Source: Cordia subcordata (Eukaryota; Streptophyta; Magnoliopsida; Boraginales; Cordiaceae). From it: a stretch of 64,000 bases of DNA. The translations under genes and the position numbers were made by a program. The DNA is taken from contig JAPTOF010000005.1 of assembly GCA_028554755.1 (NCBI GenBank), forward strand, positions 13,986,001 through 14,050,000, in the 5' to 3' direction. Every line of letters starts with the position of its first letter. The first letter of the stretch is position 1. This document shows positions 48,589-61,100 of this stretch, piece after piece. The notes beneath the pieces were generated by a model. The model did no database searches, was not told where the DNA came from, and saw only the letters and a program-made list of their open reading frames with translations.

Positions 48589-51500
48589 CCCCAACCCCCT
48601 TTCACTCCAACAAATAAGGGGAAGTACTGAACTTTTACTTTCCTTCCACTCATACAACACCAAGGGAAGAAGCTATACCTTCCCCTTTCCTGTGGAGAAT
48701 GCAGTCATGCCCCAAAGCATTCCCTTCCCATTTTTAGACCAAACATACAGCAAAATTCCTCAGAATCCTCAACAAGTTATAGCAATGAAACTGAAATAGC
48801 AAAACTAAAATAATACTATAAGTTTATATTCATGATCTGTGCTCAGACCTCCAAAAGTAAATCCCAAAAGTTCCAAATCTGATGCCTGAGTGTCTTTTTA
48901 TTTTTTCCCCCTTGCGGATTATCATGCATGAGTTCAAATCAAAACAAATCTTCTTTTCTTGAGCATTGCTTCTACAACACTGAATCTTCAACCTACTACA
49001 TTGAAAGATTTACTACAGAGCACTCACGCACTCACGAATGTACCTCTAACTCTTATACCCTTAGAAGAACCACCTCAAAGCTGCATGCACTCAGAGGCAG
49101 TAAATTCAAGGTCAATTAATAAATGTTATCACCATTGAAAGACCAGATATCTTAAACTAAAGGCATTTAAGAATCTCAGTTTGCAATGAAAATATATAAC
49201 GGGCAATTCCTCATCCAGTGACAAGCACATACAAAATTTACAAGACTCACCTCATGATGTATATGAGATACAAGAGGTCCCTCTTTGAGATCAAGATTTG
49301 GGATCAGGTACTTAATTGCATCAGCTCTCTGAAGATGCTCTAAACAATGTGGGTCGGTTGACAGATGATTTATGCACTTCAATAACTAGACAACAGCAAT
49401 AACAGAAACATAATAAGTCAGTCAAATGTACAACTAGCTTGTTGTTAACAACTAAATAAGTTACTGTACCTTTAAAAGAATAGGGGGCTCTATCTTATTA
49501 AACATTTGAAAAAGACGGCTAAGCAAGCTTTGGCTACACATGTGGGATTTTACTGTTGTGTCTGCCGCAGCAAACTCAAGCAGAAGGTCAGCCACTTTTT
49601 CCAGGTATTCCCTAGCAACATCAGCATTCCAAGGTGATACCATGTGCGAAAGTAACCCAGATGAGGTTGCACTGCCTGGTCTAGCATTTAAAACTCCAGA
49701 ACCAGATAGTACACCAGAAGCAGTCTGAGATGCAAGTCCAGATATAGAGGTTGCTCCGTCATTAGATGCCACTGATCCAATCTTCTTAGTTGTATTTTTA
49801 TGTGAACTCCTAGATGATGACTCCAAATTAGCATTTTCCCTTCCACGCCCAGAAACCTCTATCAGCCATTAATAACCAGCATTTATCAAATCAATAGCAT
49901 GTAGATGCTCAAGTTAATGTTGATAATATAGACTGCTACTGCAATCAATGCCAAATTAGTCCATATGACATTACAATGGTTTACGCTGTTAAAAACGTAA
50001 GACATAATGCCTCATATTTTTATTCTTTCCCTTTTCTTCTCATTTCTACAATTTTATGGGTGGGGGAGGTGAGAGAGGACTGGGTAGGAATGTCAATAAT
50101 TTTTCTCCTTTCAGAGGCTTCTTTCCATTGCAGGAAGAAAAGAGGAAACTAGAAGTGAGACAGATGTCAATACCTGCAAATTCAGCCATAAGAAAATCCA
50201 TTCCATTGTTCTTCTTTTCATTAGACAAATTTAACAGAGGCAGTACACTTTCATGTTTCTCCAGACCACTAAGATGGCGAACAAACTCAAGCTGACCAGA
50301 GAAATGACGGGATGGGGGTTCCTTCTCCAATAAACTAAGTAGGGGCCGGACGTTTTCCTGCTGGGCAACTGCTGCAGAAGGCACTCCGTTTGATCCCCCT
50401 TCCATCATCTTGGGGAGCCGGTCAGTGGAGGGCCTGTTCACAACAGTAGCACCTCTTTGCTGCCTAAGGTCAAGTTCTCGCTCTTTTGAGAGAGCTGATG
50501 GATCTGACACTTTTGAGCTGCCTGAAGCTTCCACTGTCCCATTGCTTGCCCGAGATCTATCAGAATCCAGCGGAGAGAATCTAGAATCCGGAGAATGTGA
50601 AACTGAAGCTCGTAATGGTTCTTGTGTTCCAGCTGGCAACACATGATCTATTACTCCATTCTTACTCTTACTAAGATCAGACTCATCAATTCCATATAAT
50701 GGGTTCTCGGTTTGTAAGAAGGAAGAATTGCTAGAGCCCAGTGGACCAGACTGTGGCCTAGGAGCTAAACCATCAGGAGGGAACCCACCTCCACCAGATA
50801 AAGCTGCAAGATGAGCTGCCTCGTTCAAGCTATAAAGAGTATTTATGAGCCTAAGCAGTATCCCATTCTTAGCAGATATACGACAAAAGTCGTTTGTAGA
50901 GGTTGATCGCTGAAGCTTAAATACCTGCCACATGCCATCAATAGCTATATGAACCATTTCCCTGGATATAGAAGGCAGCAACACATCAATATATCTCACT
51001 ATAATAAACAAAGGAAATATTGAAGACCAAAAGTATAATTGCATATAGTTTGCAACAGTTTGTCAATCTGAGTAAAGAGAAGAATGCAATTACAACTAAA
51101 AACCAAAAATATAGTTATTAGTTTGCTAAAAGTGTCGAGCTAAGTAAATCATAGAGTTTTATTACAATTTTGATAAGGCAGAGGAGAAAACACAGCAGTA
51201 GAATGGTCGAGTTAGCAAGCTATAGATGCTACTTGTATGAGTGCTTGCCAGATGTGCTGTCATTTAGTTATATTCAGTTAGTAGTGGACTGACTGTTACT
51301 GTTAGTTCACAGTGAGTGAGAAGACGTTTCCTCTAACTTCTTGGTAGCCATTATATAGATGCTCCTGTGTATTAAATCATTTTTGAGCAATGATAAATCT
51401 TTTTCTTCATTTTCAATTTCTTTCATTTCCTCTCACAATTAAATGTAAATAAAAGGTAAAAAGAAAATACAAGACAGAGGAGTAAAGTCAGAAATTACAA

Positions 51501-54500
51501 GGAAAAGAAAATAGAATTCTATAGAGCAGGAGTCATAGGCCAATTGCAGATAGATAATCATGAACAAAGAAATTTTGACTTGCTTCTAATTACAAAAGGG
51601 GAAATTTGATTTCTAATCTCCTGCCATTAACTTCTTGCAACTTCAAAAGAATGCTAATAGTACGAAAAAGAAATAGCCAACTCAAAAGGGCTTTTAAAGA
51701 GGGAAAACAGCCAACTTGGCAGGGGGCTACAAAAGATTAATCAAAACAATTTACCAGATGAGCTAACACCATCCTCAAAGGAGCCTGTGCATGTATGTAA
51801 ATGTAAGCAGAGAGACAGACAGACACGCACACACACACAGAGATGAGATGCACAAACATTTACATTCCCTACAAGTCCTCTTGAAACCTAATCAACTTCT
51901 CAGCCTGGAAATCTCTTTCACTTTACCAAAAGGTAACTGCAGAAAAGCTCAGAAAAGTAACCCTCTTTCCATTTTTATTTCTTAGATAACTTTTAGATCA
52001 TCCTTATTCATATTTTATTCATTAGCAGATCTAGTAATCAAATGAGTTTTTACTTATTACAAGATAGGCATATAAGTAAACCGCTTTGTTTTCCTAATCT
52101 CTCATCAAGGGTGCAGACGTCAAGATATTTCACATGATTTATTGTTCTGATCTTCCATGATTGACAGCAGGCAAACGCTAGTGAAAGAGAGAAAAAGAGT
52201 GAGAGAGGGTGATGGACAACCCAAATTTGAACAAGTCCCTCGTAACTACCATAGCACAACTAAGAATTGCATGCACCAGGACAATGAGACCCTTAGCTAA
52301 TCTTGACATGTGTAGCATCAGATGAGAAAGTCCAAGCTCTAGTTTATGTATTAGTTTCCATCTTATCCTTTGTAGTTTATACATATTCCTTAGGTAAATT
52401 ACCTAGGAATATGTTGAAATACATTCCTCTCTCATAGGAAAGTCATAAAATCTAAGACCACCATATAAGGTCTTGGACTACTCTTCTTATTGACCAATTA
52501 GTTTTTTGATGATACCTTAGTGATTCTTAACATGGTACCAAAGCTGGGTTTTGGCCTAATTTTTGCGTTGTTGTACGTGTAACTCATCTTTGGTCGTTTC
52601 CCTCGCGTGACCTCTTGATTCTTGGTTCATGCAATTCCTATTTTAGCTCATTCGAACTCAATCATGCTCTTGGTTCTTGGTTCTTGGTTCTAGGTTCTAG
52701 GTTCTAGGTCACACATGAGAAGGGTGTTGAAATATATCCCTCCCACAAAGAAAAATCTCAAAATCTAAGACCACCATGGATGACCAAGTGGGTTTTATGA
52801 TGGAACCTTAGTGATTCTTAACAAAATCATCTAAGAAGAATGTTGGACATTGATCAATTAGCTTTGCTCCAAGCTCTTCGGTGATGTGAGGTTTTCGAAC
52901 TACTGCTAGTGGGTGATATAGTACCAGACTTACCCGAGGACTTAAAAGTTGACATTTCATAACGAAAAGCGCCTTCATTTGCCAAGACTTGGTCAATTCC
53001 ATTCCAAAACTTGTGAGCTGCATTTTTTTCTTGCTCTAGTTTGGATATGATTCCATTTAAACTCAAAATTAAGCCTACATATATTGTAAATAACATATAC
53101 TTTCTCGAGACAAAAATATAAAACTCAAAATTAAGGAGGCCTATCATCCATGTAACGAATATTTTGATTCTTTGTACTTCTGATGAATCATCTACCCAAA
53201 GTGACTTCAAAACACTGAACAAGATCATTTACCCAGAAAATTCAGAAGATACTAATTACTAACCTATACTTTGCATAATCAGCCTCCAGAAAGCCCACGA
53301 GAATCGGTATACCACGGCAAGCAATAAACATTTGTAGTGTCATGGAGCTGCACAAAACATCCACCCAGGTTCTGGTTCAAATTGAATATGTTATATATTT
53401 TAAAGAAGCAGAAGGGGAAAACTACAAACCTGGACTGACAAAGCTGCTGAAGAAAATAAGCTGCCTCCATCCTAATTTCTCGGGGACGATCAGGCACAGC
53501 AAAGCTCATTACGACAGGGATCTAAGACACCATCAGAAAGATCAGAACACACTAAGAATAAGTCTGTCTAAAGTACAACAAAAATGGCATATATCTATGG
53601 CAAGAACAGGGTTCTAGATTGGTGGATAATATCACATAGTAAATCATAAACTCAAATCTCACCACAATGTTATATCTAGAGAACGAAAGAGAAGGCAAAT
53701 CTGAAAAATACTAGGAACCTGTCCTTGAGGAAGCAATTGAAAATGACAAACTCTGCTTATTTTCTACTGCAGAAGTTTGATCTTTTAAGCTAATTGTGTG
53801 ATATGACAGCGTTAAGAGTCAAAAAGTGCAGAACAGATATGCAGAGGAAGCATATAAGGTACGAACCAGAGCATTCTTTGTGATACATAAGCAGGAAAAT
53901 AAATCCAAAGAGATGATTGGTTATTATAAACAGATCTAATCACCTAACTAAAGGGCATGTCATGTTATATGTATGCTAAATTTTGGCCACTCCCTCCATA
54001 AGGTCAAACATAAGATTCAAGTTGCTCGAACTTACAAGGCCAACAAGACAAGCATTTTCCTGAAAGTCAGTGTTATCTTTGATAATCTGGTTAAGAACTT
54101 GTAGCACCGAACATATGACCTGAAACGTGACAAGGTAATTGTCCACAGAGTTATTGCTAACAATCCCATAATTGATAATTATAACCCTGAAAGATTCATA
54201 AAAGACATACACGAGTCTTGGGAACCTCCAGTAATTCCATTAGCGGGAGAAAACCATGTTGAGTAACAAAAACAATCTTCTGTTCAGGCCTTTGCAGGAA
54301 AAAAGCAGTTAATTTCTGACAAGCAGAGACGATGACATCTTCTGGTTCATCTGGTCTCAATGATGAAACTAATTTGCTGAACTCAACTGCCTGTCATACC
54401 AGAAACAAGGAGGGAAAATCGCATTCAGCTTACAGAAGGCGCATTCATCCCTTTTGGGTTGCTTGGCTTTCCTTTTTCAAGGCAGACATCAAAGATTATG

Positions 54501-55078
54501 CCAAAATACCAAGAAACAACTGCAAAAACTGGGTACAACATCATGACACCAGTCTATGTGATTCAGAGTATGACTGATATAGATAAGACATAATCTCATA
54601 TTACATAATTCCATGAGTCGACATATCAAAAATCAAAGGTGAATTAGCCCAAATAATTAGTCTGTTCATATGACCCACCAGACAATCTCAAAAAGTAACC
54701 GGAATTGTACATAATATTACATGACTGGAAACACATTAACACAATATATAACTCCCAAGTACTTTTCCCCAGTAATACATAGGAAAGCACACATTTTTCT
54801 GTGGATAATACTCTCTAAACCAATGAAGCTAGGATGATACAACATGTCATACAAAATGTTTTAAATTGAAGATTAAGATGAAAGATGTGGAATGTCACTT
54901 CAGCTGGTAAGGGGTTTGAAGAGATCGCAACTATTGAAAGGCAAAGCAAATATATAAGTTGCTCACTGACATATCAAGGCTAAATCAGATACAAAGTAAC
55001 AGTGTTCACATGCTTAACGCAGAAAGGGCAAAGACAATGTTATATGAGGGGACATGAATTATCACAGAATGCTACAAC

Positions 55079-55144
<66 letters not shown>

Positions 55145-58100
55145 CAGAGATGAGGCGGAGGAGGAGGAGAAAGAAAAAAGAATGAGAAACTTACTGGGAG
55201 AAAGAAATTTTTTTTTTAAAAAAAAAAATCTTGTCTAACAGTGACTTTTTAGGCAAAATTAGGTCTCACTGACCCAGTAAAGTTAGATTACTTGAATCTC
55301 AACAACTTAATTTAGTTGACTTTGATATTATGGTAACGACCCAGGTGTCATTCCTTACAGCGACTCAATCTCTGACAGAAAGCAATAACACTCACAAGAC
55401 CATTATCAATCAAAAAGCAAACTGAATATAGAGGAGGATACCTGAAGATGAAACAGATTTTCCGCAGGCAATTTATCATCAAAACCCTGATAAAAGAAAG
55501 CAGCACAATTAAACATGGTTGAAGAAAAGAAATAGTAAAATGATCCAATATATGAAGCCTACCAAACCATCAATATCAATTACATCTTCCTTTAATACAC
55601 CCATCATAAGACGAAGTAGATCACCACCATTTGATTGTCCTGTTTCATTGTCCCTCTGTTTTTGAGCAATTGTAGCCCTTAACTTAGTTGCCAGATCATT
55701 CTTCCCAGAGTCGGAAGATACATTGCCTTGATGTGCAAGTGACGAGGAAGCAGATGTAGAGGCTGCAGCCGACCGGTTCTCAAGACTCTTTTCAAGTGGA
55801 TGAAATAGGTCATCCAAGCAAGCATCTCCAGGAGTGTCACTGAACCTGCTCAGTTCGTTCCCTCCAGAAACAACTGATGCCTTGACAACCTTAAACAATA
55901 TCATACCAAAAGTCCATGAGAAGGGTAAAGTGATACTGAAAGGTTAAAATTTGTCTATTTCAAACTTCTGAAGACTGATTACCAATTACAAAATGGACGA
56001 ATAAAAATTTTATTCATAAAGAAATAAGTATGACACAGATAGCAGCCTGTGAAACTTTACCTTTTGAGGACCATTTTCATGACTTTCTGTGACAAAACCA
56101 GATGATCCACAGTCTGCAACAACAGGACTTACTTTTCCCACAACTTTACTCACTATATGTTTCCTTCTTAACTCAGAAGATTCTGGACCACCATTCATTA
56201 GAACTTCTTGTTTGCCTTTCTGTAATGAGTCATGAAGCTCTCCAGAACCTGAAGATGCTGCTTCACGATTAGAAGCCAGTCCATCGGAAATGATTTGCAC
56301 TTCAGACTTTTCATGGATAGCTAAGGTGAGAACTTGATCTGATGAAAAATCATCTTCAACATTGTCTATTCTTTCCTCAATGGGATTGATACTGGCACCA
56401 TCAACCTCAGAAGACTTCTCAGTCTCGATATTGTCTGTCGATGTCAATTCCTTTTTAGATCCCTGAGATGAAAAATAATCATCAGCTAAGTTTAGATTAG
56501 ACCTCAAAGAACATAGGTTAGTAACACAAACTACACAGTCAAGGATTACTAGGTAAAGAACTTCTTATGCAGTCACGGAACAGGGTACAGAATTGAAAGA
56601 ATGTGCCTGTAAGAATAACTTGTACCTTCTGCGCGGAACTTTCAGCAGTATTCTGGTCATCTTCATTTGATACTTCGCCATCTTCTGATCCAATTTCCTT
56701 TATGCTTCTGCAAAAGATTCATCATCATATGCACAAAGAAAAGTGATTCCAATATCTTGCATTTTGCAGGACCCCCTGTGCACTGGGTGCAGCATGGTAT
56801 ATGTTCTAAAATGATTGTTATTATAGACCACATAAACTTTGAAATTTGCTTATCGCTCAGAACAGTTATGCTTGGTTCAAATAGATGTGGGGTACTAATA
56901 GCTGGATGAAGTAATGCTACACATGATTTAGTTCAATAGAATACCAATAGGAGATTCTTAGAGTTCATATGTGAAAGTAACTCGATGTAAACAATCCCAT
57001 ACCAGATCAAAAACATCGGAAATAAGATATGCAAATGTAAAGACAGTGGAAAAGTAAAATCTGTCACTAAACCAAGTGACAAAAATTGATGCCTTGTACC
57101 CAACCAGATGCAGGCATATAATCAAGAGTCATAAAGGCAAACACATGAAAGAAATAATTCAAACTGAAAAATGCAAGCAGAGGCACAGCATAGCTTCACT
57201 TGCAGAATTCACTATAAAGAGCCAATGATGGTAGTTAGGTCAGCAAAGGAAAGACGCTTGCCGAAAACTGATGCTATAAAACATGATATGCAACCTCCAG
57301 ATACAGGAAAAGGATACAGTAGAGGAGCCATATGGAGCAGCAGCCACTAACCCAAGGAGATTGGGGGTGTAGAAGGTAACGAATAGTGATACAGTACTTA
57401 CCTAATTGTTCCGCTGTGACGGAGGGAGTTCTGCAATACCCTCCTAGAATTCTGTATCCAAGGGTGTGAAAGTAGTGTCTTTGCATCAGGCCTTTGCCTG
57501 GCATCCTGAAACAAGCTCCATAGGTTAAAAGAAATAACTGAAAAGGTACTTAAAAGGCACAAAACTTGCGCACCAAGTTAAAAGTTATAACTAGGTAAAG
57601 CAGACCCAAAGTTTAGTCCATGCTCCACAAGTTACCAAACCAGACAAACATCTTACTAAAAGATCATAGAACACTGAAATCAACAATATTTACCACTACA
57701 ATATCAATTTCAGCTCCAATTGTTATTTATCATTTCTTAAACAAGATGGGTTCAAATTTCAAACTTCTCCCTGTTTCATCTTTAGGATTTGAATGTAATT
57801 TGATGCGGATACATGGTAAACAAGATTGCCACGATATCCGAGCTCAGGCATGCGAAAGCTGCAAGCAAGAATCACTAACTAGGAATTGAAAAAATAAAAA
57901 GGCTTTGACAGCAATAAATGCAAAATAATTTGACAAATCCGAGAAGTATCCACCAGAACAATATTTCACAACAGTTTTTTAACAGCATCAGCTCTGTCAG
58001 AAGGTATAAACCAAGCTCTACTAAATACTGCGCTCTTGTGCTGTTAACAATAAAATATGGCACAAACAATTAAAGACCTCCCCTCACCAACCCACCCCCC

Positions 58101-61100
58101 AAAACAATGTGCCCCCCTCTTTAAAATGGCAATTATTTGTTACAAGCGTAGACCTGTCCTCCTTCATTTCTCTTGCTTTCCTCTGTCAGGTCCCTTTCAA
58201 TTAAAAGAACAGACAAAGAGACACCACAAGAATGATGACAAACTGGCAACCAATAACAGAAAGGAAAATTCAAAAAGACATACAGACAATAATAACACAT
58301 AGGCCGACTATGAGAAAGGGAATAGAAAACTATAGAAGAAAAAATGAACTGCTCTCTCTCCCTCTCCTCTCTCTCTCTCCAGTCATACCTTTTTGAAACA
58401 CTGACGAAGAAAATCAGTAATAGCAGGAGATAAGCTATCCGGTATTGGAGGATGTTCATCCTGAACAAAAGAGAGAGAAATCTCAGTAACTTTCTATTAG
58501 AGAGACGACTAACTAAAACATTATCAATAATCTCTTCAGATTTTCAGCATCAAACTCGAGAACTATTGATAAGGAACCAAAAAATAAGGTTGAAGTATCA
58601 ATTAGGAAAGTGATAGAGACCAGAGATAATGAATTGTGTTTTTGTCATAAGGGAAAAAAATGAAAAACAGAATACAAATGGACCAAACATAACCTGCACA
58701 ATCCGAAATAACGCGGGCATGGGCTGAAGATCATAATAAGGAGGTACACATGTAAGGAGCTCAATCACAGTGCAGCCAACACTCCAGATGTCAGATGCAG
58801 AACAAACTCCAGACATTTCGATCACCTGAGACAAAATATACGGGTAGATATATTACCTTTATATTCCATTCTCATCACAGAGGTGATGCCCCTTAGGATT
58901 CATTTCCAGCCACATTTTTGGATATTTACAACATCAAGGCAGGGAGATAAGTGGATACTGCTTAGAGTTAAGTGATGGGACCACCCAATGCCTAAGTTCT
59001 CTTATTTGGTCTAAAATAGCAAAAGTCTTCCACCTTTAGATGGTCTGGAAGAATCTTTTTGCTTTTGTCAACACTTCTCCGTAGTTGATACATAAAAGAG
59101 CAATTTATGCCGGCCCATTTTAAAAATGAAATATCTAAGGTAATAAATTACTTGCAAGCATCATTCAAAAGCATTAAAATTTCATTTTCATACACAGAAA
59201 CAAAATGAATTGAAAGGTGTACTAGGAATATTAATTGGTTCATGGAATCGTCTTAAAACCATACAGCCATTTGAGTCAATGCATCATATCATGCAAATCA
59301 TGTTTTTTTAATTATATACCCAAAAAAAAAATCTGTTTGGCTGTTTATTTAACCCATTCTCAGGAAGATGTCGCTCTGAAATATTTAATGGATCATTTAT
59401 ATGTTGACATAGTAAGACGGTAAAGGAGAAGTTTGCTTTTGTTGCTAGTAGGGTAAGGATATGTTATATGACAGGCGTGCGTCATTATCCTTCCTCCCTT
59501 AGTATCAAGAACTAGGCTGAGAAATACCACCCTAAAACCCTAACCATCCACCTACCCCCCAGGCAGTCTCTTTCCCAACCCACCAAAACACCCATCATCC
59601 ATAAAGAAAAACTCCTCTTATTAAGCCTTAGCAAGAATTAAGGCACTTTACTGTATCATCGTTAACAAACTCTAATTGAAGAGCCAACTCCATCCCTGCC
59701 ATCCCTGGTAACACCAACTATTTTACCCTAGGTGGAGACCACCATACCAAACACTACCTTCTTCTTCGTCTACACTAGTCCCAACATCATCTTGGCACAC
59801 GGGTACCACTATTAAAGTTGCTTTTAAGAGGCAACCCAACTGCACTAAGTTGTCATCAATTAGCTTCATGTGTGGAGATCATGAGCCAACTCTGCTGCCT
59901 GCCAGTATGCCTTCAACACCATAGCTTAACCTCACTCCGCTATCATATCTGCATCTTTATGACCTTGATTTCATCTTCTTCGTGCCATTTTTCTCTTCAC
60001 CAAGTAATAGAAAGCCATTATGTGGCTTTGTTATGCACTTTTAAGCCATTCTTTGTGTCATGAGAATTCTTCAAGATTTGCTTTTGTGCTGGAAGTAGCA
60101 CAAACACAAAAGCTTCATCTTCGATTCTTTTCTTTGGTTCCTCAATATTTAGTTTGTTGCTATCAAGGCTACTTCACAAACTCTGGCATCTAAAATTCTG
60201 CCTCTAGTAGTTCAAGCTCTACCTCATGCGTCTTTGCAGGTTTCCTATCAGAACTGCCACCCTTACCACAGCTGAGCTTAAATAGTTTTAATTATCCATA
60301 TTGCTTGGTTGCAGTAGAAATATGGTTTTTGGTCAAAGGTTGTGGATTATCTTATCAAAACCCCGCCTAGTCTGAGAATGCTGCAGGTATGGTTTTGTGC
60401 ATGGAAGCCCAACTCTTGTCTCTCCTTTGGCAATCTTTAGATTCAACCCTTGAATACTTTCTGTAGATGTTACACTAGTTATTCTTTTTTGATGCCAAGG
60501 ACATGTTCTCTGGTGACAGCACAAGGACTTATGATGTGATCTCCATTATTGTTGCGAGGCCAGTCCGCTGATTGAGGGTCGACTGAGTATTACAGTGGTA
60601 GAGAAAGGTGCCACACTAGTAGTTGTCAGCGGCCCCAAACCAAAACCAATTTAAAATTTCAATCAAGTTAGCGGATTGCTCTCTTTCAATTTTATCACCA
60701 TGACAGACAACAGCCAATGTACACGTCATCATAAAGTGGACTGTTACTCTAATCTACTTATGAACTAACCAAATTGTAACATCTGACATAAAAACATTGT
60801 CCAACAAAGACAGGTCCACTTCCAAATATAAAACCTAATTATGCTCACTAGTGAAGCCTGCCAAAAGCAAATGGAGGCATACATGACATAAGACAACAGA
60901 GGCACATCGAAAATGCATGTTCTACAAGTAGGAGATGACAAGTCAAGAATATGTTGGATAATAAGCAGAAACTCCAACAGTCCACTGATTTAGGAAAAAG
61001 GATTATACTGATTGTTGCATAATCACCAAAGACCGATCAAGACCATAATCAAATGATGGGTCAAAATAACATGAACAGTAGAAGCCCGATAGCACCAAAA

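Noticed and set aside
50046..51044. Long minus-strand frame read as a separate 332-residue protein
   Set aside because: Its middle part is the large MAP3KE1 exon (50174-50961). Both ends run into introns at clear splice sites.
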